Positions 41,061-50,865 of a stretch of 64,000 bases of DNA are shown one piece after another. Each line of letters starts with the position of its first letter. Position 1 is the first letter of the stretch. This DNA comes from Paenibacillus_T sp033239625 (GTDB lineage: Bacteria; Bacillota; Bacilli; Paenibacillales; Paenibacillaceae): the NCBI RefSeq assembly GCF_033239625.1, contig NZ_BTCK01000037.1, positions 1 to 64,000 on the forward strand, in the 5' to 3' direction. Position numbers and translations under genes: made by a program. The notes under the pieces were generated by a model that was given only the letters and a program-made list of their open reading frames with translations, did no database searches and was not told where the DNA came from.

Positions 41061-42623
41061 ATGACTGGTACGTTGCTATGCCGTGTCGTCATCGTTGACG
41101 ATGAAATATTGATTCGGCAGGGAATCAAGCATTATTTGAATTGGGAGCAGGAAGGGTTTCAGATCGTTGGTGAAGCTTCCAACGGAAAGGAAGCGCTTGA
41201 GTTGATCGAGCAGACCAAACCGCATATCGTATTAACGGATATTGTCATGCCGATCATGGATGGCGAGGAAATGATCCGAATGCTCAAAGCGAGTCATCCT
41301 GAGATTGAAGTGATTGTGCTAAGCAGTTTCAGTGAGTTTCATTACGTGCGTTCTACCTTTCAGAGCGGGGTGGCCGATTACATTCTGAAGCCAAAGCTTG
41401 ATGCGCAGGAGCTGCTGGCGATTCTGCGGAAGACGGCTAGCCGAATTCCGACGCTGCAATTAGAGCAATCCAGTAGGAGCGCTCCGTCATCCATAGAGAC
41501 GAAGATGAACAAGCTGCTCTCGGGCTACGATACGGTCGAGTCCGATGGCACGGTGCAAGAAGCATTTCCCTATGATCATTATTGGCTGCTTGGAGCGGAT
41601 TTGAGGCATGCTGCGCAGCAGTTCGAAGGAATTGCAACGATGCTGCAAGAGCAGGCCGAACGGCTGCTGAAGGAGCACCCTATCGCATTCCGAATTACGG
41701 TGACCGAGAATCAACATTGGATCATGGTGTTGAACGCGTCCATCAATGCGAGAACCACGATCGATTTGGCAGCAGAAGCGATGGCCAGCAGCACGACTGC
41801 CTACGAGCTGGGCTGGATGCTCAGCCGTGCATTTGATGATTTCAACCTTCTGGGCGAAATCTACCGAAGCGAGCTGCATAAGCTGCTTGGCTATCGGTTC
41901 TACTTGCCTGAGCAGCATCTATTGGCGATGGACCGCCTGCCGGCTCCCGTTAAGCCAGTCGGCCAGTTCCAGTTGAATGACTTTGCCGATCAGCTTCGCC
42001 GCAAACAATTCGGACATGCCATCGACTATTTGCGTGAGCATGTGACTGCGATGAGCGGCGACTACCGAATGGACATATTCGAATTCAAATCGTTCCTGAG
42101 CAACATCATATTCAATATGATTGTGCTGCTCGGCAATATGGAAGTCGAAGTGAAAACTCTAGAAGAGCACAAGTATGCGTATTTCAAATCGATCGAGGAG
42201 GCGAGGTACGCTGCTGATGTGGCCCGGCAGCTTAATGCATTTATTGGCGAAGCGGAAGAACTGATAGGAGCGAAGCACCAGACAGCAAATCCGAATATGC
42301 AGCTGCTGCTGGACTATATCCATACCCATTTCACCGAATCGTTGACGCTCACGGAGGTCGCGAAAGTATTCCATTTTAACCCCTCCTACTTGTCGACGTT
42401 CTTCGCATCGCATAATCCGGAAGGGTTCAATGAGTATCTCAACAAAATCCGAGTGGAGAAGGCGAGCGAGCTGCTTCGGGACGGAGAGGCATCGATCTCG
42501 GAAATAAGCGGAATGGTCGGCTATTCGGACCACAGCTATTTCACGAAGGTGTTCAAGAAACGGACCGGTCTGTCGCCAAGCCAATACCGAGTACAGCAGC
42601 TGCAGAAGCAGCGAAAGGACTAA
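41061..42623 (+). CDS. YesN-type response regulator with AraC DNA-binding domain
   Basis: A 520-residue transcriptional activator. The N-terminal receiver domain shows VVIVDDEILIRQG and the phospho-acceptor Asp (about residue 60) in VLTDIVMPIMDGEEM, then a conserved Lys in DYILKPKLD. The long middle region is of unknown fold, and the C-terminal AraC helix-turn-helix pair reads LTEVAKVFHFNPSYLSTFFA and SEISGMVGYSDHSYFTKVFK. ATG 41061 is best: GGGGAA lies 7 nt upstream. It is paired with the histidine kinase 4 nt downstream and stands just before a galactoside ABC transporter and beta-galactosidase, which it probably activates. Confidence 0.94.
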   Translation: MTGTLLCRVVIVDDEILIRQGIKHYLNWEQEGFQIVGEASNGKEALELIEQTKPHIVLTDIVMPIMDGEEMIRMLKASHPEIEVIVLSSFSEFHYVRSTFQSGVADYILKPKLDAQELLAILRKTASRIPTLQLEQSSRSAPSSIETKMNKLLSGYDTVESDGTVQEAFPYDHYWLLGADLRHAAQQFEGIATMLQEQAERLLKEHPIAFRITVTENQHWIMVLNASINARTTIDLAAEAMASSTTAYELGWMLSRAFDDFNLLGEIYRSELHKLLGYRFYLPEQHLLAMDRLPAPVKPVGQFQLNDFADQLRRKQFGHAIDYLREHVTAMSGDYRMDIFEFKSFLSNIIFNMIVLLGNMEVEVKTLEEHKYAYFKSIEEARYAADVARQLNAFIGEAEELIGAKHQTANPNMQLLLDYIHTHFTESLTLTEVAKVFHFNPSYLSTFFASHNPEGFNEYLNKIRVEKASELLRDGEASISEISGMVGYSDHSYFTKVFKKRTGLSPSQYRVQQLQKQRKD

Positions 42624-42627
42624 TGCG

Positions 42628-44394
42628 ATGCGTGCGATTCTCGAGCGGTTAAAATATAACGGGCTGTTCGTCAAAATGTTCGTCATCATGGTCGTAAGCA
42701 TCATCTCGGTGACGATCTTAACGTCTTGGGTGACGATTCGGATGTCCGAGCGTTTGTTCATGAATACGTTCAGCATCACGAACTCGAAGGTTATTACACA
42801 GATTAAGACGAATTTCGAGTCATTCAATTACGCGATTATTACCGCTGCAAACAACGTTCTCCAGAGTGGTTCAATCAAGGGCTTCCTCTCCCAAGGGGAC
42901 GGGGACAGCGGCACAATCGCAACGAACAAAATATACTTCACCGCTATTCAGCTGATGAAGCAGTATCAAGCCAATTTGGATGTTTATGATGTCGGAATGA
43001 CCATTACAGGTGCCAATGGGAGAAGCTATACGAGCGATAACACGATTTGGCCCATTCCGAAAAACCAGCTTCGCACGCATCCCATCACCATCAATACGAA
43101 TGCAGAGCCCAAACGGGTCATGTATCAATACAGCGGAGGAACGCCGGATTCGCTGAATCCGGTTATAGTGGCGACCAAAGCGTTGTATGAACGGACGTCC
43201 GGCAACTTGTACGGCGACCTGTATATCGCGATACGCGAGACGGCCTTCAAGCGCTTCTATACGAATTTCACGAGCGACGGGAACGACGTTGTCATTCTAG
43301 ATCGATCAGGCGTCATCGTATCGAGCAATCGCGACGATCTGATCGGGAAGCTGAATGTCGGGCTGCTGGGCGATGCGAAGGAGATTGTGGAGGACGGTCT
43401 GCCGTATAAGAACGCATCGGTCATGAGCGGCGATTATGTGCTGCTGGCCGAATATTTGCCTACATACGACTTTTATCTTGTCAACTTGATCGATAAAGAG
43501 ACAGCGCTGAAGCAGCTTGTCAATACGCGGGCGGTTGCGCTCATTTGTGCTGCAATCGTTGTGGTAGCTCTCTTGATCGTATTCGTCATTTCGAAAAGAC
43601 TGACGCGTTCGTTGTCCCTGCTCGTCAGGCAAATGTCCAATGTCACGAAGAAAAATTTCCATAACTATATAAGCGTCAAAGGCAGCTTCGAAGTGAAGGA
43701 GCTAGGCCATGCTTATAACTACATGCTGGATGAGCTTAACGATTACGTCAAACGCCTAGTGGAAACGCAGCGGGAGCAGCATAATGCAGAACTTGCCGCT
43801 TTGCAGATGCAAATTAATCCGCATTTCCTGTATAACACACTGGCCTCCATCAAAATACTAGTACAGCAGGGAAGCAAGGAAAAGGCGTCGGATACGATCA
43901 ATGCGTTAATTTCGCTTCTGCAAAATACGATCGGCAACGTCAGCGAGACCGTCACGGTCAGCGATGAGATTGAGAACCTGAAGCATTATGTGTTCATCAA
44001 CCACATGCGCTACGGCGAGCGAATCAAGGTGAGTTATTTTGTCGCGCCGGATTGCATGGACGTTCGTGTACCTAAGCTGATCTTGCAGCCTTTCATGGAG
44101 AATGCGTTCTTCCACGCCTTCAACGATAAGCCCGATGGTTATATTTACGTGCTCGTGTCGGCAGAGGCAGGCGCATTGCTATGCGAAATCGTCGACAACG
44201 GCTCCGGGATCGAGGGGCTGTCGAATAGCGGCAGGCTGCCTGATCCCAAAGGCGGCAGACAGCTGTTCTCCGGCATCGGCATCCGCAATGTCCATGATCG
44301 TATCGTTTTGTTGTATGGGGAAGCCTATGGGGTAGAGATCGACGGTAAGCCTGGCGAAGGAACGAAGGTTAGAATTCGAATGCCGCTTCTGTAG
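42628..44394 (+). CDS. YesM-type sensor histidine kinase
   Basis: A 588-residue membrane kinase. Two membrane segments (about 13-35 and 293-315) enclose a large extracellular sensor of roughly 255 residues. A HAMP domain follows, then the His_kinase domain with the phospho-acceptor His in LQMQINPHFLYNTLASIKIL, the N box LILQPFMENAFFHAF and the G box DNGSGIEG...GIGIRNVHDR. It starts 4 nt after the regulator's stop. The adjacent sugar-binding lipoprotein suggests that the sensor responds to an oligosaccharide or to the loaded binding protein; this is inferred from similar clusters. Confidence 0.94.
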   Translation: MRAILERLKYNGLFVKMFVIMVVSIISVTILTSWVTIRMSERLFMNTFSITNSKVITQIKTNFESFNYAIITAANNVLQSGSIKGFLSQGDGDSGTIATNKIYFTAIQLMKQYQANLDVYDVGMTITGANGRSYTSDNTIWPIPKNQLRTHPITINTNAEPKRVMYQYSGGTPDSLNPVIVATKALYERTSGNLYGDLYIAIRETAFKRFYTNFTSDGNDVVILDRSGVIVSSNRDDLIGKLNVGLLGDAKEIVEDGLPYKNASVMSGDYVLLAEYLPTYDFYLVNLIDKETALKQLVNTRAVALICAAIVVVALLIVFVISKRLTRSLSLLVRQMSNVTKKNFHNYISVKGSFEVKELGHAYNYMLDELNDYVKRLVETQREQHNAELAALQMQINPHFLYNTLASIKILVQQGSKEKASDTINALISLLQNTIGNVSETVTVSDEIENLKHYVFINHMRYGERIKVSYFVAPDCMDVRVPKLILQPFMENAFFHAFNDKPDGYIYVLVSAEAGALLCEIVDNGSGIEGLSNSGRLPDPKGGRQLFSGIGIRNVHDRIVLLYGEAYGVEIDGKPGEGTKVRIRMPLL

Positions 44395-44434
44395 CAGAAC
44401 GATTGGCAAGCGATCTAACAAAAGTACCAAAAGC

Positions 44435-44568
44435 TAAAACGTTTACAAAGATAGAATTAAAGCGCTTTACAAAGGACAACAGAATGACAAGCGGAAGGCA
44501 AATTTATTGCTAACGACCGGTTTTCGCAGAATGCTATGATGATGTTGTTAGCCGGCAAACGCTTTCAA
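44435..44568 (+). promoter_or_regulatory. Control region of the galactoside operon: CRE-like sites and extended -10 promoter
   Basis: Three catabolite-response-like sequences are visible: TAAAACGTTTACAA (44435-44448), TTAAAGCGCTTTACAA (44457-44472) and GGCAAACGCTTTCAA (44554-44568). The third is closest to the CcpA consensus and lies just downstream of an extended -10, TGCTATGAT (44532-44540). An inverted pair GCTAAC (44509-44514) / GTTAGC (44547-44552) brackets the promoter. CcpA repression plus activation by the YesN-like regulator is the likely logic. Confidence 0.55.
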
Positions 44569-44627
44569 ATCAGGTTTCATAGGTACACCAAACATAAGCA
44601 TCGTATGAAGAAAAGGGGTTGTTACGC

Positions 44628-45932
44628 TTGAAAAAATTACTCGTATTGCTACTTGCCAGCTTCGTTCTGCTGACGGCATGCTCGAGCAAATCAGACAACG
44701 ACACATCGACTTCTGAAGGTACGAACAACACTTCGACAGGAACGAAGCAATTGACCGCTTGGGCTTGGGACGCTAATTTCAATGTCAAAGCTCTCAATAT
44801 TGCGAAGGATGTGTACGCAACTCAAAATGCTGATGTAAAAATCGATGTTCAGGAAAACGCGCAAGCCGACATTGTTCAGAAGCTGAACACGGGACTCAAC
44901 TCCGGCACGACGAAAGGTCTGCCGAACATCGTTCTTATCGAAGACTACCGCGCACAAAGCTTCTTGCAAGCTTACCCGGATGCGTTCTATGATCTGTCGA
45001 GCGTAATCAACGCTTCCGACTTTGCGGATTACAAAATCGGGCCAACGAGCTTGGACGGCAAACAATACGGCGTTCCGTTCGACTCCGGTGTAGCAGGCTT
45101 GTATGTTCGTAAAGACTTGCTCGAGCAAGCAGGCTACAAAGTAGAAGATCTTCAAAACGTTGACTGGGACAAAATCATTGAAATCGGTAAAGCAGTGAAG
45201 GCGAAAACGGGTAAAGCGCTTCTGACGCAGGACCCTAACGATCTTGGCCTGATCCGCATGATGATTCAAACGGCTGGTTCTTGGTACACGAAAGAGGATG
45301 GCACGACACCTGACCTGAAAGATAACGCAGCTCTGAAACAAGCGCTTGAAACGTACAAGAAGCTGATGGAATCCGACATCGTAAAAGTAACGTCCGACTG
45401 GAGCCAATTCGTTGGCGCGTTCAACAGCGGCGACGTTGCAACGGTACCGACGGGTAACTGGATCACGGCATCGGTCAAAGCAGAAGCTTCGCAATCCGGC
45501 CAATGGGCAGTTGTACCGTTCCCAACGCTGCCGAATACGCCTAGCTCGGTTCATGCCTCGAACCTTGGCGGCAGCTCGTGGTACGTGCTTAACATTGACG
45601 GCAAAGAAGCAGCAGCCGATTTCCTGAAGCAAACGTTCGGATCGAATGCGGATCTGTACCAGACCTTAAACAAGGAGATTGGTGCAATCGGAACGCTGAA
45701 GGCAGCTGCAAACGGCGAAGCTTACAGCGCGGCGGACGAATTCTTCGGCGGTCAGAAGATTACTTCGGATTTCGCAAAATGGACGGAGCAAATCCCGCGC
45801 GTTAACTACGGCATGCATACGTATGAGATCGAAGACCTTCTTGCCGTGGAAGTGCAAAACTACTTGAACGGCAAAGCGCTGGATAAGGTGCTGGCTGACG
45901 CGCAGTCGCAGGCAGAAACGCAAATCCAGTAA
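44628..45932 (+). CDS. Carbohydrate ABC transporter substrate-binding lipoprotein
   Basis: A 434-residue extracellular binding protein anchored by lipid. It begins KKLLVLLLASFVLLTACSSK, a type II signal peptide with lipobox LTAC (Cys about 19), and then has a Ser/Thr-rich spacer and a family 1 solute-binding fold (TAWAWDANFNVKALNIAKD; the hinge region YGVPFDSGVAGLYVRKDLLE). TTG 44628 is preferred because AAAGGGG is 9 nt upstream; TTG 44619 is too close. The two permeases and beta-galactosidase downstream point to a galactoside substrate such as lactose or an oligosaccharide. No ATPase gene is present in the cluster, so a shared MsmX-type ATPase is expected. Confidence 0.93.
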   Translation: MKKLLVLLLASFVLLTACSSKSDNDTSTSEGTNNTSTGTKQLTAWAWDANFNVKALNIAKDVYATQNADVKIDVQENAQADIVQKLNTGLNSGTTKGLPNIVLIEDYRAQSFLQAYPDAFYDLSSVINASDFADYKIGPTSLDGKQYGVPFDSGVAGLYVRKDLLEQAGYKVEDLQNVDWDKIIEIGKAVKAKTGKALLTQDPNDLGLIRMMIQTAGSWYTKEDGTTPDLKDNAALKQALETYKKLMESDIVKVTSDWSQFVGAFNSGDVATVPTGNWITASVKAEASQSGQWAVVPFPTLPNTPSSVHASNLGGSSWYVLNIDGKEAAADFLKQTFGSNADLYQTLNKEIGAIGTLKAAANGEAYSAADEFFGGQKITSDFAKWTEQIPRVNYGMHTYEIEDLLAVEVQNYLNGKALDKVLADAQSQAETQIQ

Positions 45933-45941
45933 TACGGCATG

Positions 45942-46009
45942 AAACCTTGGGCAATTCGCAGCTCCGCCTGCCGATTCATACATGGCGGTGCAGCGAGCCC
46001 AAGGTTTTT
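45942..46009 (+). terminator. Attenuating terminator between the binding protein and permeases
   Basis: AAACCTTGGGC (45942-45952) pairs with GCCCAAGGTTT (45997-46007), enclosing a long loop with a smaller inner stem, CCGCC / GGCGG. TTTTT follows. Partial readthrough would give more binding protein than permease, a common arrangement. Confidence 0.8.
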
Positions 46010-46055
46010 ATTTTCCCGAGGTACACGAATTTCAAGACAGAAAGGGGTTACTGAC

Positions 46056-46946
46056 GTGAAAACGGCAAAGCCCGGCATTAATCTCATGAACAAAGGCCGA
46101 CTTACCGGTTGGTGGTTCATCGCAATCGCAGTCATCATGATTGCAGCCTTTTATTTCTACCCGATGATTCAAGCGCTGCTCTTGTCGTTCAAGACAGGCA
46201 AAGGTGCAAATCTGCATTTCACGGGTCTTGACAACTATAAGCGGCTTTTCAGCGATAAGACATTTCTGACGGCAGTTAAGAACACCTTTATTTACCTAAT
46301 TATTCAAGTGCCGGTAATGATCGTGCTCGCCATGTTCATCTCGGTATTACTTAACGACAGCAAGCTGAAATTCAAAGGTTTCTTCCGTACAGCGATTTTC
46401 CTTCCATGCGTTACATCGTTAGTTGCTTATTCGATTGTATTCAAATATTTGTTTGGTGCAGACGGCCTTGTCAACATGCTGCTCACGAAGCTGCATTTGA
46501 TTTCAGCGCCGATTCAATGGATTACGGATCCCTTCTGGGCGAAGGTTACCATTATTATCGCGATCACATGGCGTTGGACGGGCTATAACATGATTTTCTA
46601 CCTCTCCGCGCTTCAAAATATCGATAACTCGATCTACGAGGCTGCACGGATCGATGGCGCTTCAGCTGTTAGACAATTTTTCAGCATTACGGTTCCGCTG
46701 CTCAAGCCTATTATCCTGTTTACGTCCATTACGTCGACGATCGGTACGCTTCAGTTGTTCGATGAAATCGTGAACATTACGAAGGGCGGACCGGGCAACG
46801 CAACGATGTCGATTTCCCAGTACATTTATAACTTGTCGTTCAAATATTCGCCGGACTTCGGCTATGCGGCGACTGTCTCGTATTCCATCGTCATCATGAT
46901 CGTCATCTTGTCGATCGTTCAGTTTAAAGCGGCAGGTGATAAATAA
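46056..46946 (+). CDS. Carbohydrate ABC transporter permease 1 (MalF/UgpA type)
   Basis: A 296-residue permease with six predicted membrane helices. The EAA loop reads YEAARIDGASAVRQFFSITV (about residue 195). GTG 46056 has AAAGGGG 8 nt upstream; the longer frame from 45939 runs through the terminator. It overlaps permease 2 by 1 nt. Together they form the channel of the galactoside importer. Confidence 0.93.
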   Translation: MKTAKPGINLMNKGRLTGWWFIAIAVIMIAAFYFYPMIQALLLSFKTGKGANLHFTGLDNYKRLFSDKTFLTAVKNTFIYLIIQVPVMIVLAMFISVLLNDSKLKFKGFFRTAIFLPCVTSLVAYSIVFKYLFGADGLVNMLLTKLHLISAPIQWITDPFWAKVTIIIAITWRWTGYNMIFYLSALQNIDNSIYEAARIDGASAVRQFFSITVPLLKPIILFTSITSTIGTLQLFDEIVNITKGGPGNATMSISQYIYNLSFKYSPDFGYAATVSYSIVIMIVILSIVQFKAAGDK

Positions 46947-47770
46947 TGGGCAAGCTGAAACGAACGTTTACTTATGTATTCTTGAGCGTTGTATCGCTCG
47001 TCTCGATTTTCCCGTTTCTATGGATGCTCGTCAGCGCGACGAACAAATCCGTCGATGTCACGAAGGGCAAGCTGACGTTCGGTACGTATTTGATTGATAA
47101 CTTCAAGAAGTTGAGCGATACGATCGATCTGGGAACGGCTTTCTGGAACTCGGCGAAGATCTCGATTATTACGACGGTTCTGGCATTGCTGGTTGCTTCG
47201 CTTGCAGGTTATGGTTTTGAAATTTTCCGCACCAAGTCGAAGGATATCGTGTTCAATATTCTGCTCATGTCGATGATGATCCCGTTCGCGGCATTGATGG
47301 TTCCATTGTTCAAAATGTTCGCATCGATCGCGGGCACCTTCCCTGGTCTTGGCGTGAATACGCTGCCTGCGGTCATTCTGCCGACGTTCACGACGGCGTT
47401 CCTGATTTTCTTCTTCCGTCAGAGCACGAAGATGTTTCCGAGGGAGCTTCTCGAGGCAGGCCGTATCGACGGTCTCCGCGAGCTTGGTTTGTTCTTCCGC
47501 ATTTACATGCCGACGATGAAGACCACATATGCAGCAGCCGGCATCATTACATTCATGTCGAGCTGGAACAGCTACCTGTGGCCGCTGATCGTACTTCAAA
47601 CGCCAGAGAAAAAGACGATTCCGCTGCTGATCTCGAACTTAGGCTCCAGCTATTCGCCTGACTACGGCGTCATTATGACGGCAGTCGTCATCTCGACGAT
47701 TCCGACTGCGCTCGTGTTCTTCTTGATGCAGAAACATTTTGTAGCCGGTATGACAGGTTCCGTGAAATAA
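46946..47770 (+). CDS. Carbohydrate ABC transporter permease 2 (MalG/UgpE type)
   Basis: A 274-residue inner-membrane permease with six hydrophobic segments. The EAA loop is in LLEAGRIDGLRELGLFFRIY (about residue 165). The stop codon of permease 1 and this start share one base (TAATG). The beta-galactosidase gene starts 33 bp later. It is the second half of the transport channel. Confidence 0.93.
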   Translation: MGKLKRTFTYVFLSVVSLVSIFPFLWMLVSATNKSVDVTKGKLTFGTYLIDNFKKLSDTIDLGTAFWNSAKISIITTVLALLVASLAGYGFEIFRTKSKDIVFNILLMSMMIPFAALMVPLFKMFASIAGTFPGLGVNTLPAVILPTFTTAFLIFFFRQSTKMFPRELLEAGRIDGLRELGLFFRIYMPTMKTTYAAAGIITFMSSWNSYLWPLIVLQTPEKKTIPLLISNLGSSYSPDYGVIMTAVVISTIPTALVFFLMQKHFVAGMTGSVK

Positions 47771-47803
47771 CGGTTTTGAAATAGGAAGGCAGGAGAAAGT
47801 GCA

Positions 47804-50800
47804 ATGACTAACGTAACAAAACCGAGTCTTCATTGGCTCGCCGATCCAACCGTGTTCGCTGTAAACCGGCTTCCCGCTCATTCGGATCATCGTTACTATG
47901 GAACGATGGACGAGGCAAAGGCGCTTGCGCCGATGGCGATGCGTCACAGCCTAGGCGGCAGCTGGAAGTTCAGCTACGCTGTTCATCCGGCAGCGAGAGC
48001 GCAGTCGTTCTATCAACTCGACTACGATTGCGGCGGCTGGGACATTATCGAAGTGCCAGGCCATATTCAGCTGCAGGGCTATGGCAAACCTCAATACGTT
48101 AACACGATGTACCCGTGGGATGGACACCATGATTTGCGTCCGCCGGCTATTCCCGAGAACGACAATCCAGTCGGCAGCTATGTCAAAGTGTTCGACCTTC
48201 CGCAAGCGATGGAAGGTCGTCCAGTGTTTATTTCGTTCCAAGGCGTCGAATCCGCCTTCTATGTATGGCTGAACGGACAATTCGTCGGTTATGCCGAGGA
48301 CAGCTTCACGCCATCCGAGTTCGATCTGACGCCTTACGTGCAGGCTGGCGAGAACAAGCTTGCAGTCGAAGTGTATCAGCGCAGTACGGGCGGCTGGCTG
48401 GAGGACCAGGATTTCTGGCGGTTCTCGGGCATTTTCCGCGACGTCTATCTGTATACGATACCGGATGTTCATGTCCGTGATCTGTTCGTGCGCACGGAGC
48501 TGGATGATTCGTTCAGCCAAGGTACGCTGCATGTAGACGCGAAGCTGATCGGCGCTGCAGCAAGCAAGATCGTATTCGAACTGCAGGATGCATCGGGGCA
48601 GCAAGCGGCGGTCGGTGAAGTGCAATCGCCAGGCGAGCAAGCTTCGGTGTCCGTAGATGCAGGTGCTGTGCAGCTGTGGAGCGCGGAGCGTCCTTATCTC
48701 TACACATTGTATATACAGGTATTTGATGCATCCGGTGCTCTCGTTGCTGTTGTACCGCAGAAGGTTGGCTTCCGCCGCTTCGCAATGGTTGATGGCATTA
48801 TGAAGATCAATGGCGAGCGCATCGTATTCAAGGGCGTAAATCGCCACGAGTTTAATCACCGCAGCGGCAGAGTCATTACGGAAGCGGATATGCTTTGGGA
48901 CATTAAGACGATCAAGCAGAACAACATGAACGCCGTTCGCACGTCCCACTATCCGAACCAGACGAGATGGTACGAGTTGTGCGACGAGTATGGCATCTAT
49001 CTTATTGATGAAATGAATCTGGAGACGCACGGTTCCTGGCAGAAGATGGGGGCGGTCGAGCCTTCTTGGAACATTCCAGGTAACAAGCCGGAATGGCATG
49101 ATATCGTGATGGATCGCGCCGTCTCGATGGTGGAGCGCGATAAAAACCATCCATCGATTCTCATCTGGTCATGCGGCAATGAGTCGTATGCGGGCGAGGT
49201 CATCCTCAGCGTATCCAACTACTTCCGCGAGCGGGATAGCAGCCGCCTTGTTCATTATGAAGGCGTGTTCCACAATCGCGATTATGATGCTACGAGCGAC
49301 ATGGAGAGCCGGATGTACGCTAGACCGGCGACGATCGAGGAGTACTTGAACGACAACCCGCAGAAGCCATACATCAGCTGCGAATATATGCACGCGATGG
49401 GCAACTCGGTTGGCGGCATGCACAAGTATACAGAGCTGGAGAACAAGTATCCGAAGTATCAAGGCGGCTTCATCTGGGACTTCATAGACCAGGTGCTTGC
49501 GAAGCAGAACCGTTATGGGGAAACGTTCCTCGCGTACGGCGGCGACTTCGATGATCGCGCAACAGATTACAACTTCTGTACAGATGGCATTGTATATGCG
49601 GATCGCCGTGTCTCTCCGAAGATGCAGGAAGTGAAATACCTGTATCAGAACATCAAGCTGCGGCCGGATGCGCAAGGCGTCCATGTCAGCAACGAGAACC
49701 TGTTCATCGGTACGGACGGTTACGCGCTGAAGTACACGCTTTATCTCGAAGGCGTCCAAGTGTTCGCTGGTGCACTCGATATTCAGGTAGCAGCGCAATC
49801 GGAAGCTTATATCCCGCTGCAGCTGCCAGATACGGCCCAGCAAGCCGGCGAATATGCGCTTCATGTATCGCTCGCGCTGAAGCAGGCGGAAGTGTGGGCG
49901 GATGCTGGCCATGAGGTTGCATTCGGACAATACGTATTCGTAGTCGAGAGCAAGCAGCAAGCAGCGCTGCCGGCAGGGCCGCTGCGCGTTGCGAATGGCG
50001 ACGTCAACATTGGCGTACATGGACGCGATTTCACCGTCATGTTCTCGAAGCAGGCTGGCAGCTTGACCTCGCTGCGCTACGGCGCTCGCGAGATGATCGC
50101 TGCACCTCCGGCGCCATTGTTCTGGCGTGCGACGACGGACAACGATAAAGGATATGCACAAGGCTTCGAAGCGGCTGGCTGGTACGCGGCAAGCTTGACG
50201 CGGAAGTGCATTGCTATCGATCTTGACGAGCAGCCTGGCAGCGTAACGGTATCTTATCGCTATGCGCTTAGCATCAGCAAGGATATTGAGGTTACGGTCA
50301 GCTACACGGTCTATGCAGATGGCAGCGTGAACGTTCAGACCCGTTACGACGGTACAGAGGGGCTTCCGGATCTGCCGATCTTCGCCTTGTCGTTCAAAGT
50401 TCCGGCAGACTATTCGAACCTTGAATATTACGCATTGGGACCGGATGAGAACTACATTGACCGCGCATTCGGCGCTCGTCTTGGCGTGTTCCGCAATCAG
50501 GCGTCCGACAACGTAGCGGCCTATGTAGTGCCGCAGGAATCGGGTAATCGTACCGGCGTCCGTCGTGTTGACATCGCGGATGAGCACCATCGCGGCATCC
50601 GGATTACTGCGCCTGCGAAGCAGCCTGTAGAATGCAATATCTCTCCATACACAGCGTTTGAGCTGGAGAATGCCGCTCATCATTATGAGCTGCCGAAGGT
50701 GCACTATACGGTTGTTACCGTGGCTGGACGTCAGATGGGCGTCGGCGGCGATGACAGCTGGGGTGCTCCGGTTCATGACGAGTATCTGATTAAGGCGAAC

Positions 50801-50839
50801 CAATCGTTGTCGTTTTCGTTTACGATCCATCCGCTATAA
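47804..50839 (+). CDS. lacZ: Beta-galactosidase, glycoside hydrolase family 2
   Basis: Hydrolyses beta-D-galactosides such as lactose in the cytoplasm. The 1011-residue protein has the LacZ layout: N-terminal sugar-binding domain (VPGHIQLQGYGKPQYVN), Ig-like domain, TIM barrel and C-terminal small chain domain (DNDKGYAQGFEAAGW; YYALGPDENYIDR). The acid/base Glu is about residue 460 in IWSCGNESYAG, and the nucleophile Glu about 527 in ISCEYMHAMGNS. There is no signal peptide. GGAGAAAG precedes ATG 47804. It is the last gene of the transporter operon, ended by the hairpin at 50866. Confidence 0.96.
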   Translation: MTNVTKPSLHWLADPTVFAVNRLPAHSDHRYYGTMDEAKALAPMAMRHSLGGSWKFSYAVHPAARAQSFYQLDYDCGGWDIIEVPGHIQLQGYGKPQYVNTMYPWDGHHDLRPPAIPENDNPVGSYVKVFDLPQAMEGRPVFISFQGVESAFYVWLNGQFVGYAEDSFTPSEFDLTPYVQAGENKLAVEVYQRSTGGWLEDQDFWRFSGIFRDVYLYTIPDVHVRDLFVRTELDDSFSQGTLHVDAKLIGAAASKIVFELQDASGQQAAVGEVQSPGEQASVSVDAGAVQLWSAERPYLYTLYIQVFDASGALVAVVPQKVGFRRFAMVDGIMKINGERIVFKGVNRHEFNHRSGRVITEADMLWDIKTIKQNNMNAVRTSHYPNQTRWYELCDEYGIYLIDEMNLETHGSWQKMGAVEPSWNIPGNKPEWHDIVMDRAVSMVERDKNHPSILIWSCGNESYAGEVILSVSNYFRERDSSRLVHYEGVFHNRDYDATSDMESRMYARPATIEEYLNDNPQKPYISCEYMHAMGNSVGGMHKYTELENKYPKYQGGFIWDFIDQVLAKQNRYGETFLAYGGDFDDRATDYNFCTDGIVYADRRVSPKMQEVKYLYQNIKLRPDAQGVHVSNENLFIGTDGYALKYTLYLEGVQVFAGALDIQVAAQSEAYIPLQLPDTAQQAGEYALHVSLALKQAEVWADAGHEVAFGQYVFVVESKQQAALPAGPLRVANGDVNIGVHGRDFTVMFSKQAGSLTSLRYGAREMIAAPPAPLFWRATTDNDKGYAQGFEAAGWYAASLTRKCIAIDLDEQPGSVTVSYRYALSISKDIEVTVSYTVYADGSVNVQTRYDGTEGLPDLPIFALSFKVPADYSNLEYYALGPDENYIDRAFGARLGVFRNQASDNVAAYVVPQESGNRTGVRRVDIADEHHRGIRITAPAKQPVECNISPYTAFELENAAHHYELPKVHYTVVTVAGRQMGVGGDDSWGAPVHDEYLIKANQSLSFSFTIHPL

Positions 50840-50865
50840 CTCGAGTCGACTGACTCTTCGACAAC

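Noticed and set aside
49169..50830. A 553-codon open frame on the minus strand opposite lacZ
   Set aside because: Same reason: antisense to a gene with intact catalytic motifs, and no features of its own.
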